Assembly (NCBI RefSeq): GCF_010993775.1
Contig: NZ_WOTO01000067.1
Location: 1 to 51,672 of the forward strand
Direction of reading: 5' to 3'
Origin: Fodinicola feengrottensis
GTDB lineage: Bacteria > Actinomycetota > Actinomycetes > Mycobacteriales > HKI-0501
DNA: 51,672 nucleotides
Below, in pieces: positions 39,273 to 48,734 of this stretch (within the stretch, counting starts at the first letter, position 1; each line of letters begins with the position of its first letter). Made by a program: the position numbers and the translations under genes. The notes under the pieces were generated by a model. That model saw only the letters and a list, made by a program, of their open reading frames with translations, made no database searches and was not told the DNA's origin.

Positions 39273-39924
39273 CTAAGATCGGCGATGCGTGGCCCCTCCT
39301 TCAGCGTCGAGGGCAGCCAGCAGCGATGGCGCGAGGTCCGCGGGTTGGCAACCATGTCGGAGGCGCCGCAACGTCAGGTGGGCCGGGACGAAACTGGGGT
39401 CGTCGCCGATTGCACGTCGCAGGTGCGCGTTCGCTTGCGCGAGATCGTTGTGTCGGTAGGCGGTGATCGCGCGCAACATCGCCGCTGGAGCAGCTAAGGT
39501 GTGGCGGGAGTTGGCCGGTCAGCTGCGCCCACAGGTGATCAGCGCTGGCCGCCTCGGCACTGGTCGCGACGGTCACAGCGTGGTGCAGAACCGGCGTAAG
39601 CCGCAGGCCAACGCCGACCTGTATAAGGTCTTCCGGCCGAGTAGTGGTGTTTGGCGAGGCACGTCGGGCGTCGAGGGCCGTCGACAGCGCGATCCAGGCA
39701 GCGGCAACAATGCCAGGTGCCGCCGGAGCGCTCGGGAAACGGCGAAACAATGCGGGGCCAGCTGTCGTGGCGCACTCTGGACAGATCGGTGTGTCGGCGG
39801 GATGATGCCGGCCGCAGCCAGAGCAGGTCCACATCAACCCTGCCCGGATGGCGACCTCGCGTACGACTTGGGCTTCGTATTCGGTGGCGGTGTTCAGCAG
39901 TACCGTCAACAACGCGAACGTCAT
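39273..39924 (-). CDS. Zinc-ribbon / TPR-like hypothetical protein
   Basis: About 216 residues from ATG 39924 (AGGAG upstream). The N-terminal segment MTFALLTVLLNTATEYEAQV is followed by a Cys4 ribbon (WTCSGCGRHHPADTPICPEC). A frameshift between 39490 and 39540 separates this from the C-terminal part, MLRAITAYRHNDLAQANAHL, DPSFVPAHLTLRRLRHGCQP. That second part resembles a TPR-type repeat. No family is certain. It precedes a hairpin-bounded gene and stands alone. Confidence 0.55.
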
Positions 39925-40178
39925 GACGACTCCTATTCGTCCACACTCCGCGCGAAAATTTCCAGGGCGCGGATAATAGGTGCGTAAGGGCCGAGGGCCA
40001 ATTGGCTCCGCGGTCTGAGACGCTTGACAAATTAAGCCCGGCGCCTGCCAAGAGCGAGCGCTCAAGAGCGTGCCGGCCGCCTGCCATCTCCATACGTGCA
40101 GTGTCGATGGTGTCGGTCTTGATCGGCACGGTTCCGTGGCGACGGGACGAAGGCAACAATGCTCGCCGCCGCCTGAAA

Positions 40179-40874
40179 TCAGCGCTCTATCTCGGTTTGC
40201 TGGAACGGCGCCGGTTTTCCCCGTCCTGTGGTTGTCTTCATGTTCGTGTCTCGGCGACGCACCGCCGTACGTCCGGGTGCTCGGGCGACGAGGCCGTGCA
40301 CGTCGAGGGCGTAGATCGCGGGCTCGTCGATTTCTCGTCGTTTGTGTGGCCACATAGCCACCTCAGCGCGGCCTAGTCCTTCCCTCCATGTACGTGCTGT
40401 TCCGATCCCCAGGCTGCCGGTCACACTCAGGAGCGTTCGTTCGCCGACGTCGACCGGTTCCGCGATCGTGTGCAGTACTTCCTTGGCGAAGGCGCGTATG
40501 TCGCCGTCGTCGTGGCTATCTTTCGGGACCAGGAGGGCGAATTCGTCTCCTCCGAGTCGGCATGCCAACCCGCCGCTCTCCTCGCAGTAGGCGCGCATTC
40601 GGTTGGCAGCAGTGATGAGCACGTAGTCGCCGACGTCGTGACCGTGTTTCTTGTTGAGTAAGCCGAAGTCGTCGAGGTCAAGCATGCACATCCAAAATCG
40701 GGCGCCCTGACCGGCGACAGTTTTCGCGGCGAGAACGCGGTTGGGTAGACCAGTCAATGGGTCGTGCTCGGCGGCGCTGCGAGCCACTCGCAGTTTCGGC
40801 ACGAGAATGGCCGCAGCTACGGTGAACCCGAGAAGAGTACCGATTAGAGCTGCTATAGCGGGTGCTGCAAACAT
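40179..40874 (-). CDS. GGDEF-domain protein (putative diguanylate cyclase)
   Basis: A 231-residue protein from ATG 40874 (GAAGGGAAG upstream). One N-terminal membrane helix (AIAALIGTLLGFTVAAAILV) is followed by the GGDEF domain. It reads HDPLTGLPNR, MCMLDLDDFGLLNKKHGHDV (metal Asp), RLGGDEFALL (residues 106-115) and LSVTGSLGIGTARTW. The GGDEF motif is intact, so cyclic di-GMP synthesis is plausible. The usual inhibitory RxxD site about five residues before GGDEF is absent. Small GGDEF proteins occur in actinobacterial mobile elements. The tail after AEVAMWPHKRREIDEPAIY is low complexity. Confidence 0.8.
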   Translation of the reverse strand: MFAAPAIAALIGTLLGFTVAAAILVPKLRVARSAAEHDPLTGLPNRVLAAKTVAGQGARFWMCMLDLDDFGLLNKKHGHDVGDYVLITAANRMRAYCEESGGLACRLGGDEFALLVPKDSHDDGDIRAFAKEVLHTIAEPVDVGERTLLSVTGSLGIGTARTWREGLGRAEVAMWPHKRREIDEPAIYALDVHGLVARAPGRTAVRRRDTNMKTTTGRGKPAPFQQTEIER

Positions 40875-40896
40875 GAGCTTCCCTTCGCAATGCAGA

Positions 40897-40947
40897 AAGC
40901 GCCGCGCCGCATAGTCACGTTGCGTGACGAGGCGCCGCGCGGCGCTT
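40897..40947 (-). terminator. 11-bp hairpin with an inner stem
   Basis: AAGCGCCGCGC pairs with GCGCGGCGCTT over a 29-nt loop that itself contains GTCACG/CGTGAC. It lies just upstream of the GGDEF start, on the same strand. It could terminate the upstream transcript or act as a 5' leader structure. Confidence 0.55.
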
Positions 40948-41052
40948 AATAGATCACTGGCATTTGGAGGACGAGCTTGGTCTGAGTCCGTCAGCCAACG
41001 GTTCGGTGCACCGAGGCAGTAGTTCGGCAATGCTGCCCGCGGACTTCCCGGG

Positions 41053-41616
41053 TTACTTTGTTGTGGCTATCTTCTGGTAGCGCTCCAGGACGCGGCGCCA
41101 GTAGGCCAATGCCTCAAGTCCAATGTCCCCGCTGTCCCAGAGAATGTCGATCGGGTTGTTGAGATAGTCGAGCGGGTTGACCATGGAGCCGGGCCGCTCT
41201 TCGTCGTCAGTCCTGATGGTGTGGCTTCCGTGTGTGTTGAGCGCCGTGGCGATTGCCGTCGCCAGTTCGGCGGCGCAGGTTATTCGGTCCTCAGCGGTGA
41301 GCAAGATTTCTTTCACGGTGCTGCGCAGCGCGGTTCTCCGTGGCCGGCAGAATGTTGGCTCCCACTTGGCGTTTTGGAGGTATGGGGCGAAGGCTGGGCA
41401 GGCGGTGACGGTCTCGCCACCGCACGTATGGCAGGTTGCGTCGACGATCTCGGTGGCCGCGATCAGTTGATCTAGCTGGGCTGGGTTGACGATGGTGTGG
41501 GGTTCACGTGTGTCGTTCGGATCAGTCCAGATAAGGGCGACCGAATGCGAAACATCGATACCTCGCGATCGGCAGATTCCACCTGCTACACATTCACAAA
41601 TGGCCACAGTATCCAT
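41053..41616 (-). CDS. Hypothetical protein with Cys pairs
   Basis: A 187-residue ORF from ATG 41616 (AAAGGGA upstream). The N-terminal half carries cysteines (ICECVAGGICRSRG) and CHTCGGETVTACPAF, so it may bind zinc. Later parts are helical (CAAELATAIATALNTHGSH) and end ALAYWRRVLERYQKIATTK. No family is recognised. It is separated by 13 bases from the end of the DUF2695-like gene, suggesting co-transcription. Confidence 0.55.
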   Translation of the reverse strand: MDTVAICECVAGGICRSRGIDVSHSVALIWTDPNDTREPHTIVNPAQLDQLIAATEIVDATCHTCGGETVTACPAFAPYLQNAKWEPTFCRPRRTALRSTVKEILLTAEDRITCAAELATAIATALNTHGSHTIRTDDEERPGSMVNPLDYLNNPIDILWDSGDIGLEALAYWRRVLERYQKIATTK

Positions 41617-41629
41617 CGCGACATCCCTT

Positions 41630-42064
41630 TCATTGAGTTGGTAACTCGGTGCGACTGCAAGGGCTATTCGCGCTGCAGCGGACGAACAACTCCTGGCGAA
41701 TGGCCGGGGCACTATCACGGTGGCGCGCATCGGAAAGCGGTGCAGCGACGAACAGGATCGTGGAGCGATGCCGACAGCTGCGTATGTTCACTTTTGTGTC
41801 CATTTCTCGGAGCACATAGAGGGCTTCGCAGTCACACAGCGCACCGACACGTTGCAGACTTTGCAGTAGGCACCGGCAACAAGGAATATGAGGATGCGCT
41901 GTCCCCCACTTCCTAGCCTGCGCAAGATCGCCGTTGCACGTCCTATCGGCCTTCTGTCTTTTCAGATAGCAGGCGAGGCATTCAAAGCTCCGCGAACCAG
42001 TCGCTGATGTCTCGCTCGGATTCATAGAGTCGTCGACGTCGCTGGGTACAGGCTTGTTGGTCAT
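41630..42064 (-). CDS. DUF2695-like Cys-rich protein
   Basis: About 144 residues from ATG 42064, which has an AGGAGA site about seven bases upstream; an alternative ATG lies two codons earlier at 42070. The core is SFECLACYLKRQKADRTCNG, CCRCLLQSLQRVG and LCDCEALYVLREM. CLxCYLxRQ..CNG....LCDCE matches the DUF2695-like pattern I know from actinobacterial mobile regions, with zinc-binding cysteines. The C-terminal 40 residues (VAAPLSDARHRDSAPAIRQE) are less convincing, and the true stop may be earlier. Function unknown. Confidence 0.6.
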   Translation of the reverse strand: MTNKPVPSDVDDSMNPSETSATGSRSFECLACYLKRQKADRTCNGDLAQARKWGTAHPHIPCCRCLLQSLQRVGALCDCEALYVLREMDTKVNIRSCRHRSTILFVAAPLSDARHRDSAPAIRQELFVRCSANSPCSRTELPTQ

Positions 42065-42129
42065 AGTCATATCTCCTCTCTGCGCGAGTGAAGCGGCGCA
42101 TCGAGACGAGAGAGTCATCGCGGGGTCGG

Positions 42130-42315
42130 CTACGTCGTCAGAGAGTCTCGGTGTTGGTCTGAGCGAGTGTCAGGGCGTGGGTGTAAGACAAGGAGGTCAT
42201 TGTCATTGGCACCTACCGCGATCAGCGCCCTGACCACGTAGGCGGGTAAGTGGAGCGGATCGTCATCAATAGCCCGCAAGGCACATAGCCAGGCAGTGTC
42301 GACGTCGCCGAGCAG
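42130..42315 (-). pseudogene. 3' part of a gene interrupted by the IS982 element
   Basis: The minus-strand frame LLGDVDTAWLCALRAIDDDP, LPAYVVRALIAVGANDNDLL ends at TAG 42130. It looks coding and starts directly at the IS boundary. The 5' part is on the other side of the IS (43314 onward). Together they would be a protein of roughly 110-130 residues. No family is recognised. Confidence 0.5.
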
Positions 42316-43313
42316 CTAGATGACCTATTCCAAGGGCGTGGCTTGGTCAGAGTCGAGGCGAGGGCGTCCATGATCGTTTTGTGACGAACAACCTGGACAC
42401 CCTCGCTACTGCACTGTACGTGAGGGTTGACGACTTGCTCAAAGCCTCACCCGGGCTGGCGCCGTGGCGACCAGAGGTGGGCATCGTCCCGAAGCTGACC
42501 GACGCTGAGTTGGTCACCTTGGCGGTGATGCAGGCCTTGCTCGGATTCACTTCGGAGTCACAATGGCTGCGCCACGCTCGGGCTCACATGAGGCATCTTT
42601 TCGGTTATCTTCCTCAACAATCTGGCTACAACAAACGGCTGCGAGCCGCAGCTGAGTTGATCAAAACGGTGATCCGCGTGCTCTGCGCCGACACCACTTT
42701 GTGGACCGATGACGTGTGGGTCGTGGACTCCACCCCGGTCGAATGCGGTCGCTCACGCGAGACGGCTCGGCGCTCGGATCTGGCCGGATGGGCCGAATAC
42801 GGGTACTGCGCCTCGCACTCACGCTACTTCTGGGGCCTGCGGCTGCATCTGGTCGCCACCCTGGGCGGGCTGCCCGTCGGATTCGCGCTGACCGGCGCGA
42901 AAGCCGACGAACGCCAGACCCTGCTGGAGATCTTCCATACGGACCCCCACCTGACCCGCCACCGGCCAGGTCAAACCCTGATCGGCGACAAGAACTACTA
43001 CGACCGAGTTCGAACGCGCACTGGCCGACGCAGGCCTCAAGCTGTTACGCCCGGCCCGCAAAGGCGAAACCGAACGCCCCGGAGCGCACCTGTTCAAACC
43101 CTTGCGGCAGGTCATCGAATCGATCAACCAGACCTTCAAAAGCCAACTCGACCTGGAACGACACGGAGCCCACACACCCAACGGCGTCATCGTGCGCGTC
43201 CTCCAACGCGTACTCGCCCTCACCGCCGCGATCTGGCACAACGACAAGATCGGCGCCCCCGTCCACCGATCCCTCACCGCCTACGACCACTGACCTCGGA
43301 ATAGGTCATCTAG
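42316..43313. mobile_element. IS982-family insertion sequence
   Basis: About 998 bases between inverted repeats CTAGATGACCTATTCCAAGG (42316-42335) and its complement with one mismatch (43294-43313). It holds one transposase gene. No perfect target duplication is visible, possibly because of sequence errors. It interrupts a minus-strand gene. Confidence 0.85.
42381..43293 (+). CDS. IS982-family transposase (frameshifted)
   Basis: About 304 residues after repair. GTG 42381 opens VTNNLDTLATALYVRVDDLL. The family features are PKLTDAELVTLAVMQALLGF, QSGYNKRLRAAAELIKTVI and WVVDSTPVECGRSRETARRS with a conserved Asp. Further on are GYCASHSRYFWGLRLHLVAT, TLIGDKNYYD with another Asp, and VIESINQTFKSQLDLERHG with the Glu, giving a DDE set. 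One frameshift near 43006 (should continue FERALADAGLKLLRPARKGE) may be an error or a real inactivation. The end reads GAPVHRSLTAYDH, as in IS982 proteins. Confidence 0.88.
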
Positions 43314-43481
43314 AGCGCTTGACGATTGCGTTCGCTGCCACGTGATGCCGGGGTCGTGGAAGTAGCCGGCCAACGAGATCGGTACGCCCCGGCGCCGGCA
43401 GGCCGTCGCCTTGTTGTTCGTACCTATCCTGGGTCTGTTGACGAGGCGGACTGGTCTCACCAATCTGTCGCTCGGCGACAA
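43314..43481 (-). pseudogene. 5' part of the gene interrupted by the IS982 element
   Basis: On the minus strand the frame NKATACRRRGVPISLAGYFH, DPGITWQRTQSSSA runs up to the IS boundary and matches the frame of the 3' piece at 42130-42315 in strand and direction. The start is uncertain and could be TTG 43481. Upstream it abuts the end of the 44314 gene, suggesting an operon broken by the IS. Confidence 0.45.
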
Positions 43482-44314
43482 TTAGGCGAAAGATCGATGA
43501 GAACCGACGACGAAGCGCCAGCTCTTGTAGACGACGTGTGCCGGGATCGGGGGGGTCGTGGGTCCCACAGTTCCCAGAGCCAGCTGTCTGTCCGTATCCA
43601 CCGCGGGTCGTCAGCCTCTGGGCTGCCGAAGAGTTCAACGGTGTTTGCGGCGCGGTCGATGCTGACGATGCTGGGACCATCCCAGCGCAAAGAGGTGGTC
43701 ACCTGATGCGGGTGCGCCTGATGTTCCGCGTTGATCCAGTCAACGATGACCTCGGCGACTTCCCTGCGGAATCCGGGATAGAACATGCCGCTTGGACTGA
43801 TGTCACCGATGATGGCCGGGAATGCTGGGTCTGAGCCATCGGCATGTATGAATGCCGTTACGGGCAGTTCAGTTGATCGCCGTTCCGGCATTGACCATCC
43901 GCATTGCAGGCTGGTTGAGTCTTCCGGGATCATTGTCCAGTCCCAGTGTCGGTCCCCTAACGCGTATCTGCCCGCCGGGCCGGGTAGGTATCGCGTTGGT
44001 TCACGGTGAGGTTCGTATTGGACGTCGAGGGAGGATGTCACCAGTATGGCGTCGTCGGCCCATTCTGCGCGTTCGGGCTCACCGTATTCCTCGTGGCGAT
44101 AGTTGATCCAGTGGACAATCCGCTCGGCGACCTCACGTCTAAACAGTGCGATGAAGGGACAGATGCGGTTCGTCGGATGGGTTTTGATCTCTGCGGGGAA
44201 TGCTCGTGGGTGCAGGTGGTCTGTCAGGATGACGAGATATTCGTCCTTGTCGCGGCTGACGTGGTCACAGTGATGGGGGTTTGCGGTGTGTAGCCACTTC
44301 TCTGGTGCGTTCAT
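43482..44314 (-). CDS. Hypothetical protein
   Basis: About 277 residues from ATG 44314. It reads HLHPRAFPAEIKTHPTNRIC, FRREVAERIVHWINYRHEEY, ILVTSSLDVQYEPHREPTRY, then a second half FRREVAEVIVDWINAEHQAH and WDGPSIVSIDRAANTVELFG. The FRREVAExIVxWINxxHxxx unit occurs twice, so the protein is an internal duplication of two similar domains. A G7 run at 43549-43555 shifts the C-terminus. My preferred stop is TAA 43482 after YKSWRFVVGSHRSFA; without repair the frame ends at 43457. No family is recognised. Confidence 0.5.
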
Positions 44315-44439
44315 GGTTTCCCATTCGTATGTTTGTTTGATGCGATCTCGCTGGGCGCGCGAACAAGCCCCGTCGCCGCAAAGGGTTGTTTACGTTTCAA
44401 AGCACCGTTTGCCGTCACCTGGTGTGATCTTGCGTGAGA

Positions 44440-45040
44440 CTAGTCGTCGGCGAGTTCAGCGGTGACGACGATGATTTCCCGAGAACTTTCATCGGCACGG
44501 TCGCCCCCAGTCGACGGTGAAGTCCTCTGCGATGTTCTGGGCCACAGTTAGTGGGTCGTACCGTGCGTCGTTCGTTTCCTCGCGGTCCAAGTCATTGACG
44601 GTGACACGCGCCTTGATTGTGATCTCGACGTCGAGCCTCGGATCGTATGCAGCCATCGAGAACCGGTCAAGGAAATTGTCGAGACCGCTCCTTTCGATAT
44701 CGTCGTCCTCGTACTGGCCGATGGCGTATCGCCGAATCGCATCGAGGGTCTCGTCGATGGTCGCTCTTTGCGTGACCCGCTCGTCCGCCGCGTCGTCGAT
44801 GATGGCGCGTATGGACATTCTTAAGCTGGGTTCCTGCTGTAGCAATTGCACCCTGGTGTCGGCTGGCATGGAGCGCAGCCCGGCTTTGGTGGCGACACGG
44901 ATGTCATCCGCACCGGTTCTTGACAGGGCGATGCCTGCGGGAACCTCCAGACAGCTAAACGCTGTTCCTGTGGGAAGCTCGGACAATGGGTAGGTCGGTT
45001 CCTGCGAGGAGTTGGTGGTGCCAGTGGTATTCGTTGTCAT
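44440..45040 (-). CDS. Hypothetical protein
   Basis: About 199 residues from ATG 45040. It reads MTTNTTGTTNSSQEPTYPLS, ADDIRVATKAGLRSMPADTR, IRAIIDDAADERVTQRATID and FSMAAYDPRLDVEITIKARV. Repairing one G in the GGGGG at 44508-44512 replaces the short end TVDWGRPCR by DWGDRADESSREIIVVTAEL and moves the stop to TAG 44440. No family is recognised. It is separated from the 43482-44314 gene by about 125 bases. Confidence 0.5.
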
Positions 45041-45090
45041 AGCACTATTCGCCTTCTTCTTGGTTGAGTTGGAGATGGCAGTTTGGCCGT

Positions 45091-46502
45091 TTAGACTGGC
45101 GCTGGTGGCAACGTGCCGGAATTCTCCGGTGATGCTTCGGGATGGATGCCGCCGAGAATACGGACGGTGGTACTAAGTTTGATTGGTTTGTCGTCGGGGC
45201 CGCGAAGGTGTGTTTTCACGGTTATCTCGCGGATCTGGGTTCGGCCCGGTCCATACGGCTGTTTTCGGGTGTGCTGGGCGACCCACCACCGGTGGTCGTA
45301 CCGGCGTTTCTTATCCGTGGGCGGATCTGTGGTTGCGGCTGCCGGTAACGCCGCGTTGTCTTGATCGGGTGCTCGTTGCACCGGTGTGGTCATACGTGGG
45401 TCGGGGCGGTGGGCGGTGGTGAGTCTGATCAGGCGCACCTCCGCGGGAGGTCTGCCGGAACGCTGATAGCTCTTGCGGACGCCCTTGTCGACGGGAATCG
45501 ACCTTGTCTCGGCGATGCGTTGGGCCAGGAAGATCCAGGTCGTGACCAGGCTGCTCACCGCACTTCGCGCGTCTACTCGTTGGGCCGGCGCGAGATGGAT
45601 GTGGCTGCGAGGCACGATCCAACCGATCTGCCCACGCAGATCCTGCAAGGCCGCTGGAGGCACCCCGGTTCCGATGCTGCCGTACCCGACAACACGGATG
45701 CCGGCAGGAGTCGTCGTCCACGTAGCCGCGACGAGGTCACCGCGCACGCCGACCGGCCGGCCCCAGGACACCAGCCCGTGGGACGACGGGAGGTCAGGCT
45801 CCTCGATACAGGTCGGCGGTAAGGACTGGGACAAATGGTCAATGTTCGCGGTGGATTCTTCGTCAACCCACAGCAGCCACGCCGATTCGAGGCTGGCCGC
45901 CACCTGCGCGCGAACATCGCTCTCGTCTAAGCCCAGCGGCAGCGCCAACGGTCCTGTCAACAGGGTATAAAGACCATCACGAACCTTCGGCAGGGTCGAC
46001 ACCTTAGAGCCGCTGCCGGCCACCGTCCCAATGGCGACACTTCCAGCGGTGGCCGAAAGCCGGCCACAACCTCCCGATTAAGGAGAGTCGCGAACGCGTC
46101 CGCTTCTGGACCCAGCTTCGGCGCTGCGCGTCGACGCCGGGCGCGCAGACCTTTCAGATCGCCCACCGATACGGAAGTCCCACACTCGGCGCACGCATGC
46201 CATTCATCACCGAAATTCTGCCGGAATGGCCCGACCACCGCAGCGATCGGGCTCGTGTGAATCCCATAGACAACATGCTGGTCACTACAGAAGTCGCAGA
46301 CGATCTGCGCGATGGTCGGCTCGACCACGATAGGGCGCGGAAGATGCTCCGGTGGATCGTTGGCCAGCTCCATGGGATGCAGATAGATGATCTCGCCGGT
46401 AGCGTCGTCGACGGACCTGTTGAGGGCTACGTTACAGATTTGGCAGGCGATCAGTGATGCCACGTATTCCTCGGCATTCTCGCCGCCCGGTAGTGAAGTC
46501 AT
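45091..46502 (-). CDS. Zinc-binding accessory protein (reconstructed from two ORFs)
   Basis: ATG 46502 (MTSLPGGENAEEYVASLIAC) begins a part with several CxxC pairs (CQIC, IVCDFCSDQH, HACAECGTSV). A frameshift near 46040 then joins the frame VAGSGSKVSTLPKVRDGLYT to give about 470 residues. The second half has WIFLAQRIAETRSIPVDKGV and a C-terminal RRYDHRWWVAQHTRKQPYGP, then VKTHLRGPDDKPIKLSTTVR. The Arg/Trp-rich C-terminal segment resembles proteins often found in actinobacterial phages and integrative elements. If no frameshift exists, there are two genes overlapping by about 67 bases. Function unknown. Confidence 0.5.
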
Positions 46503-46831
46503 TGCAGTCTCCTTACGGGCATGGCGCAAGGACCAGCTGATCGAGTATTCATCCGGAATGACATCCGTATGCCAAGCGGGTCATAGGTCGTCGACACTCG
46601 GCACCACGTGGTTACAGTCAAGGTCTATTCCTCTCAATGCGTCTCTGCCGCATTCCGCGGCCCACGCTAAAAGGGGCGCGCTCCCACTCGCGAGAACGCG
46701 CCCCTTGCGGAGCTAACTCTTCCTTCTCCAGGCGTACATCACGTCATGGAGCCTCGACTGGTACAGATCAGGGGCAAGATGCGAGTATCACCATCGATAA
46801 ACCCGGCGATTGTGGACAGGCGCGTCCATTG
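46503..46831. other. Gap with a terminator hairpin
   Basis: No gene is seen in this 329-base stretch. It contains the terminator hairpin at 46671-46706 and probably the promoter of the 46502 gene. Confidence 0.5.
46671..46706 (-). terminator. Intrinsic terminator-like hairpin
   Basis: AAGGGGCGCG pairs with CGCGCCCCTT (10 bp). On the minus strand it is followed by TTTAGCG, the direction of the 46832 gene, so it is a probable terminator for that gene. Confidence 0.65.
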
Positions 46832-47110
46832 TCATAAGTCGTCACCCGCAATCCAGCCGAGCACCGTCTTGTAACTAGCGTCGTAGTTATCCTTAATCAC
46901 CGATCGCAGATCACTGGATTGGTTACGAAGGTAGTCCGCGGTGGCGTTGACCATAAGGTTCAAGCCGTCACGCAACCCTGTGCCGGGTGCGTTGACGGCA
47001 TCGAGAATGTCGTCTGCCGCCCTGTTGAGCGCCCGGACAATCTCCTCAACAGGATGCGCGTGTGATGAAGACTGTTGTGCCGCGATTGTCGTCTTCTGTT
47101 TGCTGCTCAT
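46832..47110 (-). CDS. Small conserved-looking hypothetical protein
   Basis: A 92-residue protein from ATG 47110 with a GGAGGA site. It reads AHPVEEIVRALNRAADDILD, APGTGLRDGLNLMVNATADY and LRSVIKDNYDASYKTVLGWI. The ALNRAADDILDAV...LRDGLNLMVNATADYL pattern resembles small helical proteins found in actinobacterial mobile elements. Function unknown. Confidence 0.55.
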   Translation of the reverse strand: MSSKQKTTIAAQQSSSHAHPVEEIVRALNRAADDILDAVNAPGTGLRDGLNLMVNATADYLRNQSSDLRSVIKDNYDASYKTVLGWIAGDDL

Positions 47111-47263
47111 GATTTTTCCTCCAAGCCAAATTAGGAAGCGGGGGTTCACGACCCAGCACCGACGCAATAGGTGATTTGCACCGCCAGCGTCGCTCTCTGA
47201 GCCTCCGGTCGGGAAGGTCCCTGGCAGCTCTGCTGCGCGCCAGCGCGGATATCGGCACTACGT

Positions 47264-47920
47264 CTAGTACGTGACGAATCCGTTTCCAAGTTCGGCGGCG
47301 TCGCGCAGGAAGCGAACCCAACTGTCGAACCATGTACGCGACCGCACGGGGTCGTCGGACCACGCGTATTCGGCGAACGCGTCGGCGATCCTTGCCTCGG
47401 CTGTGGAGTCGAGAATTGTCAGGGCTGCCCGGATCTCGACCGAGGTCACTACCCAGCCATCGTTTGTGCCAGCGATTTTGTGCAGGGGGATCCCGGGAAT
47501 CTCGCCGCAGTGGGCGGCCAACACCTTGTCACTGGCCGCCATATAAGCCTTCGCTCGGTCACTAAGGGGATTTTCCTCTTCATCGAAGTCAGGTTCATCC
47601 CACGTCATGCCGTCCGGCAGGTCCGGGAGATCCGGCTCGTTAGGTTGCCAGAACCCCATCCCAAGGGCCTCCATAATACTGGACATTGAGGCGCCGCCCC
47701 AAACATTCAGCCGGTGACACCAAACTTCTTCGGCTCGCATGGCCTCCAATGCCAACTCGACTTTTGCTCGGTACGGCGCCAGTTCTGGGGCGTCGTACCG
47801 CAGTGCAGCCTTCGCGAGGAACTCGTCGCACTCGTCGCAGGCCGCGAAGTACTCTTTCTGCGCGTCGAGATACTCGCTTGTGTCCTTGGGCGCCTTGCGC
47901 CACATGTAGTCGTATCCCAT
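47264..47920 (-). CDS. Hypothetical protein
   Basis: 218 residues from ATG 47920. It begins MGYDYMWRKAPKDTSEYLDA and is rich in charged and aromatic residues (EMRAEEVWCHRLNVWGG-like), with an acidic middle stretch (DGMTWDEPDFDEEENPLSD) and a helical end (EARIADAFAEYAWSDDPVRS, SWVRFLRDAAELGNGF). No family is recognised. It follows the 48733 gene by 12 bases and likely shares its transcript. Confidence 0.5.
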   Translation of the reverse strand: MGYDYMWRKAPKDTSEYLDAQKEYFAACDECDEFLAKAALRYDAPELAPYRAKVELALEAMRAEEVWCHRLNVWGGASMSSIMEALGMGFWQPNEPDLPDLPDGMTWDEPDFDEEENPLSDRAKAYMAASDKVLAAHCGEIPGIPLHKIAGTNDGWVVTSVEIRAALTILDSTAEARIADAFAEYAWSDDPVRSRTWFDSWVRFLRDAAELGNGFVTY

Positions 47921-47932
47921 GGGTTCGGCTCG

Positions 47933-48733
47933 TCAGATGTGACAGTCGACGAGAACGAGCCAGGTATCTGGATCGAGGGCGTCGATGTACGCGTTGGCCT
48001 TCGTGAGAGGTAGACAGCTTCGGAATCATCCGTCCTGTCACTCGTGGCGAACCAGCCTATTTTTCCCATCTCCCACCACTCGCCCTCGAGGGTGAGCAGG
48101 GCCCATCCGGGAATAGCCTGCTCGCGCTTCCGGGCCGCGTACTCGTCTCGCGAACGCCCTTCGATTTCGTCCTCGGGCGCGTCCAGCAGCCATCGCCTGT
48201 ATTCCTGGGATTCCCGTAGACCCTTGATTCGCGGCTGGTTATGGTAGTCGCGTCGCGCGTCATCCCACGTGTACTGGTTTGTTCCGCCCCCGTCCTTGAC
48301 GAGACCGGCAAAGGTTGACCAGGGTTCATGTTGTGGCGTGCCGTCGATCACCTTGGCGTAGCGGTCCCAGTCCTCGAGTGCCGCGTTTGAGGCGCGGTCG
48401 CGTTGCGCTTGGAGGCGAAGCATTCCCGCTCGACCGCCGTCCACCGCGAACGGCCGAAGGTATGCGTCCTCATTCGCTGACCGAGGCTCCGGCACCATGA
48501 TGTCGTGTTTTTTTTGCGTCAATCCGCGCCTGGAATGTTCCGCGCCAACTGCCGCCGATGGTCCACCAATCCCAGTGAGCCTGCGGATTGCGCCAGTAGG
48601 TCTCACCGTCTTCGTCGGTCAGTTCCTCCACCTCCAGGCTTGCGTCGAATGGCCGCAATGCTTCACTGACAGCCGTTTCGGCCTCCTCAGGTGAGTCTGC
48701 GGTCACAGCGACGAGCACAGTAAAATGAGACAT
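47933..48733 (-). CDS. Phage-type MSHFTVLV-like protein (frameshifted)
   Basis: ATG 48733 opens MSHFTVLVAVTADSPEEAET, then WRNPQAHWDWWTIGGSWRGT. A T8 run at 48508-48515 shifts the frame; it then reads EPRSANEDAYLRPFAVDGGR. The C-terminal part, GWALLTLEGEWWEMGKIGWF, is followed by a second frameshift near 48010 and ends ALDPDTWLVLVDCHI at TGA 47933. The MSHFTVLV start, the DWWTIGG-WRG unit, the WxxxGxxGWF motif and the VDCHI end are typical of a phage and mobile-element protein family of unknown function. The repaired length is about 266 residues. Confidence 0.65.
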
Positions 48734-48734
48734 C

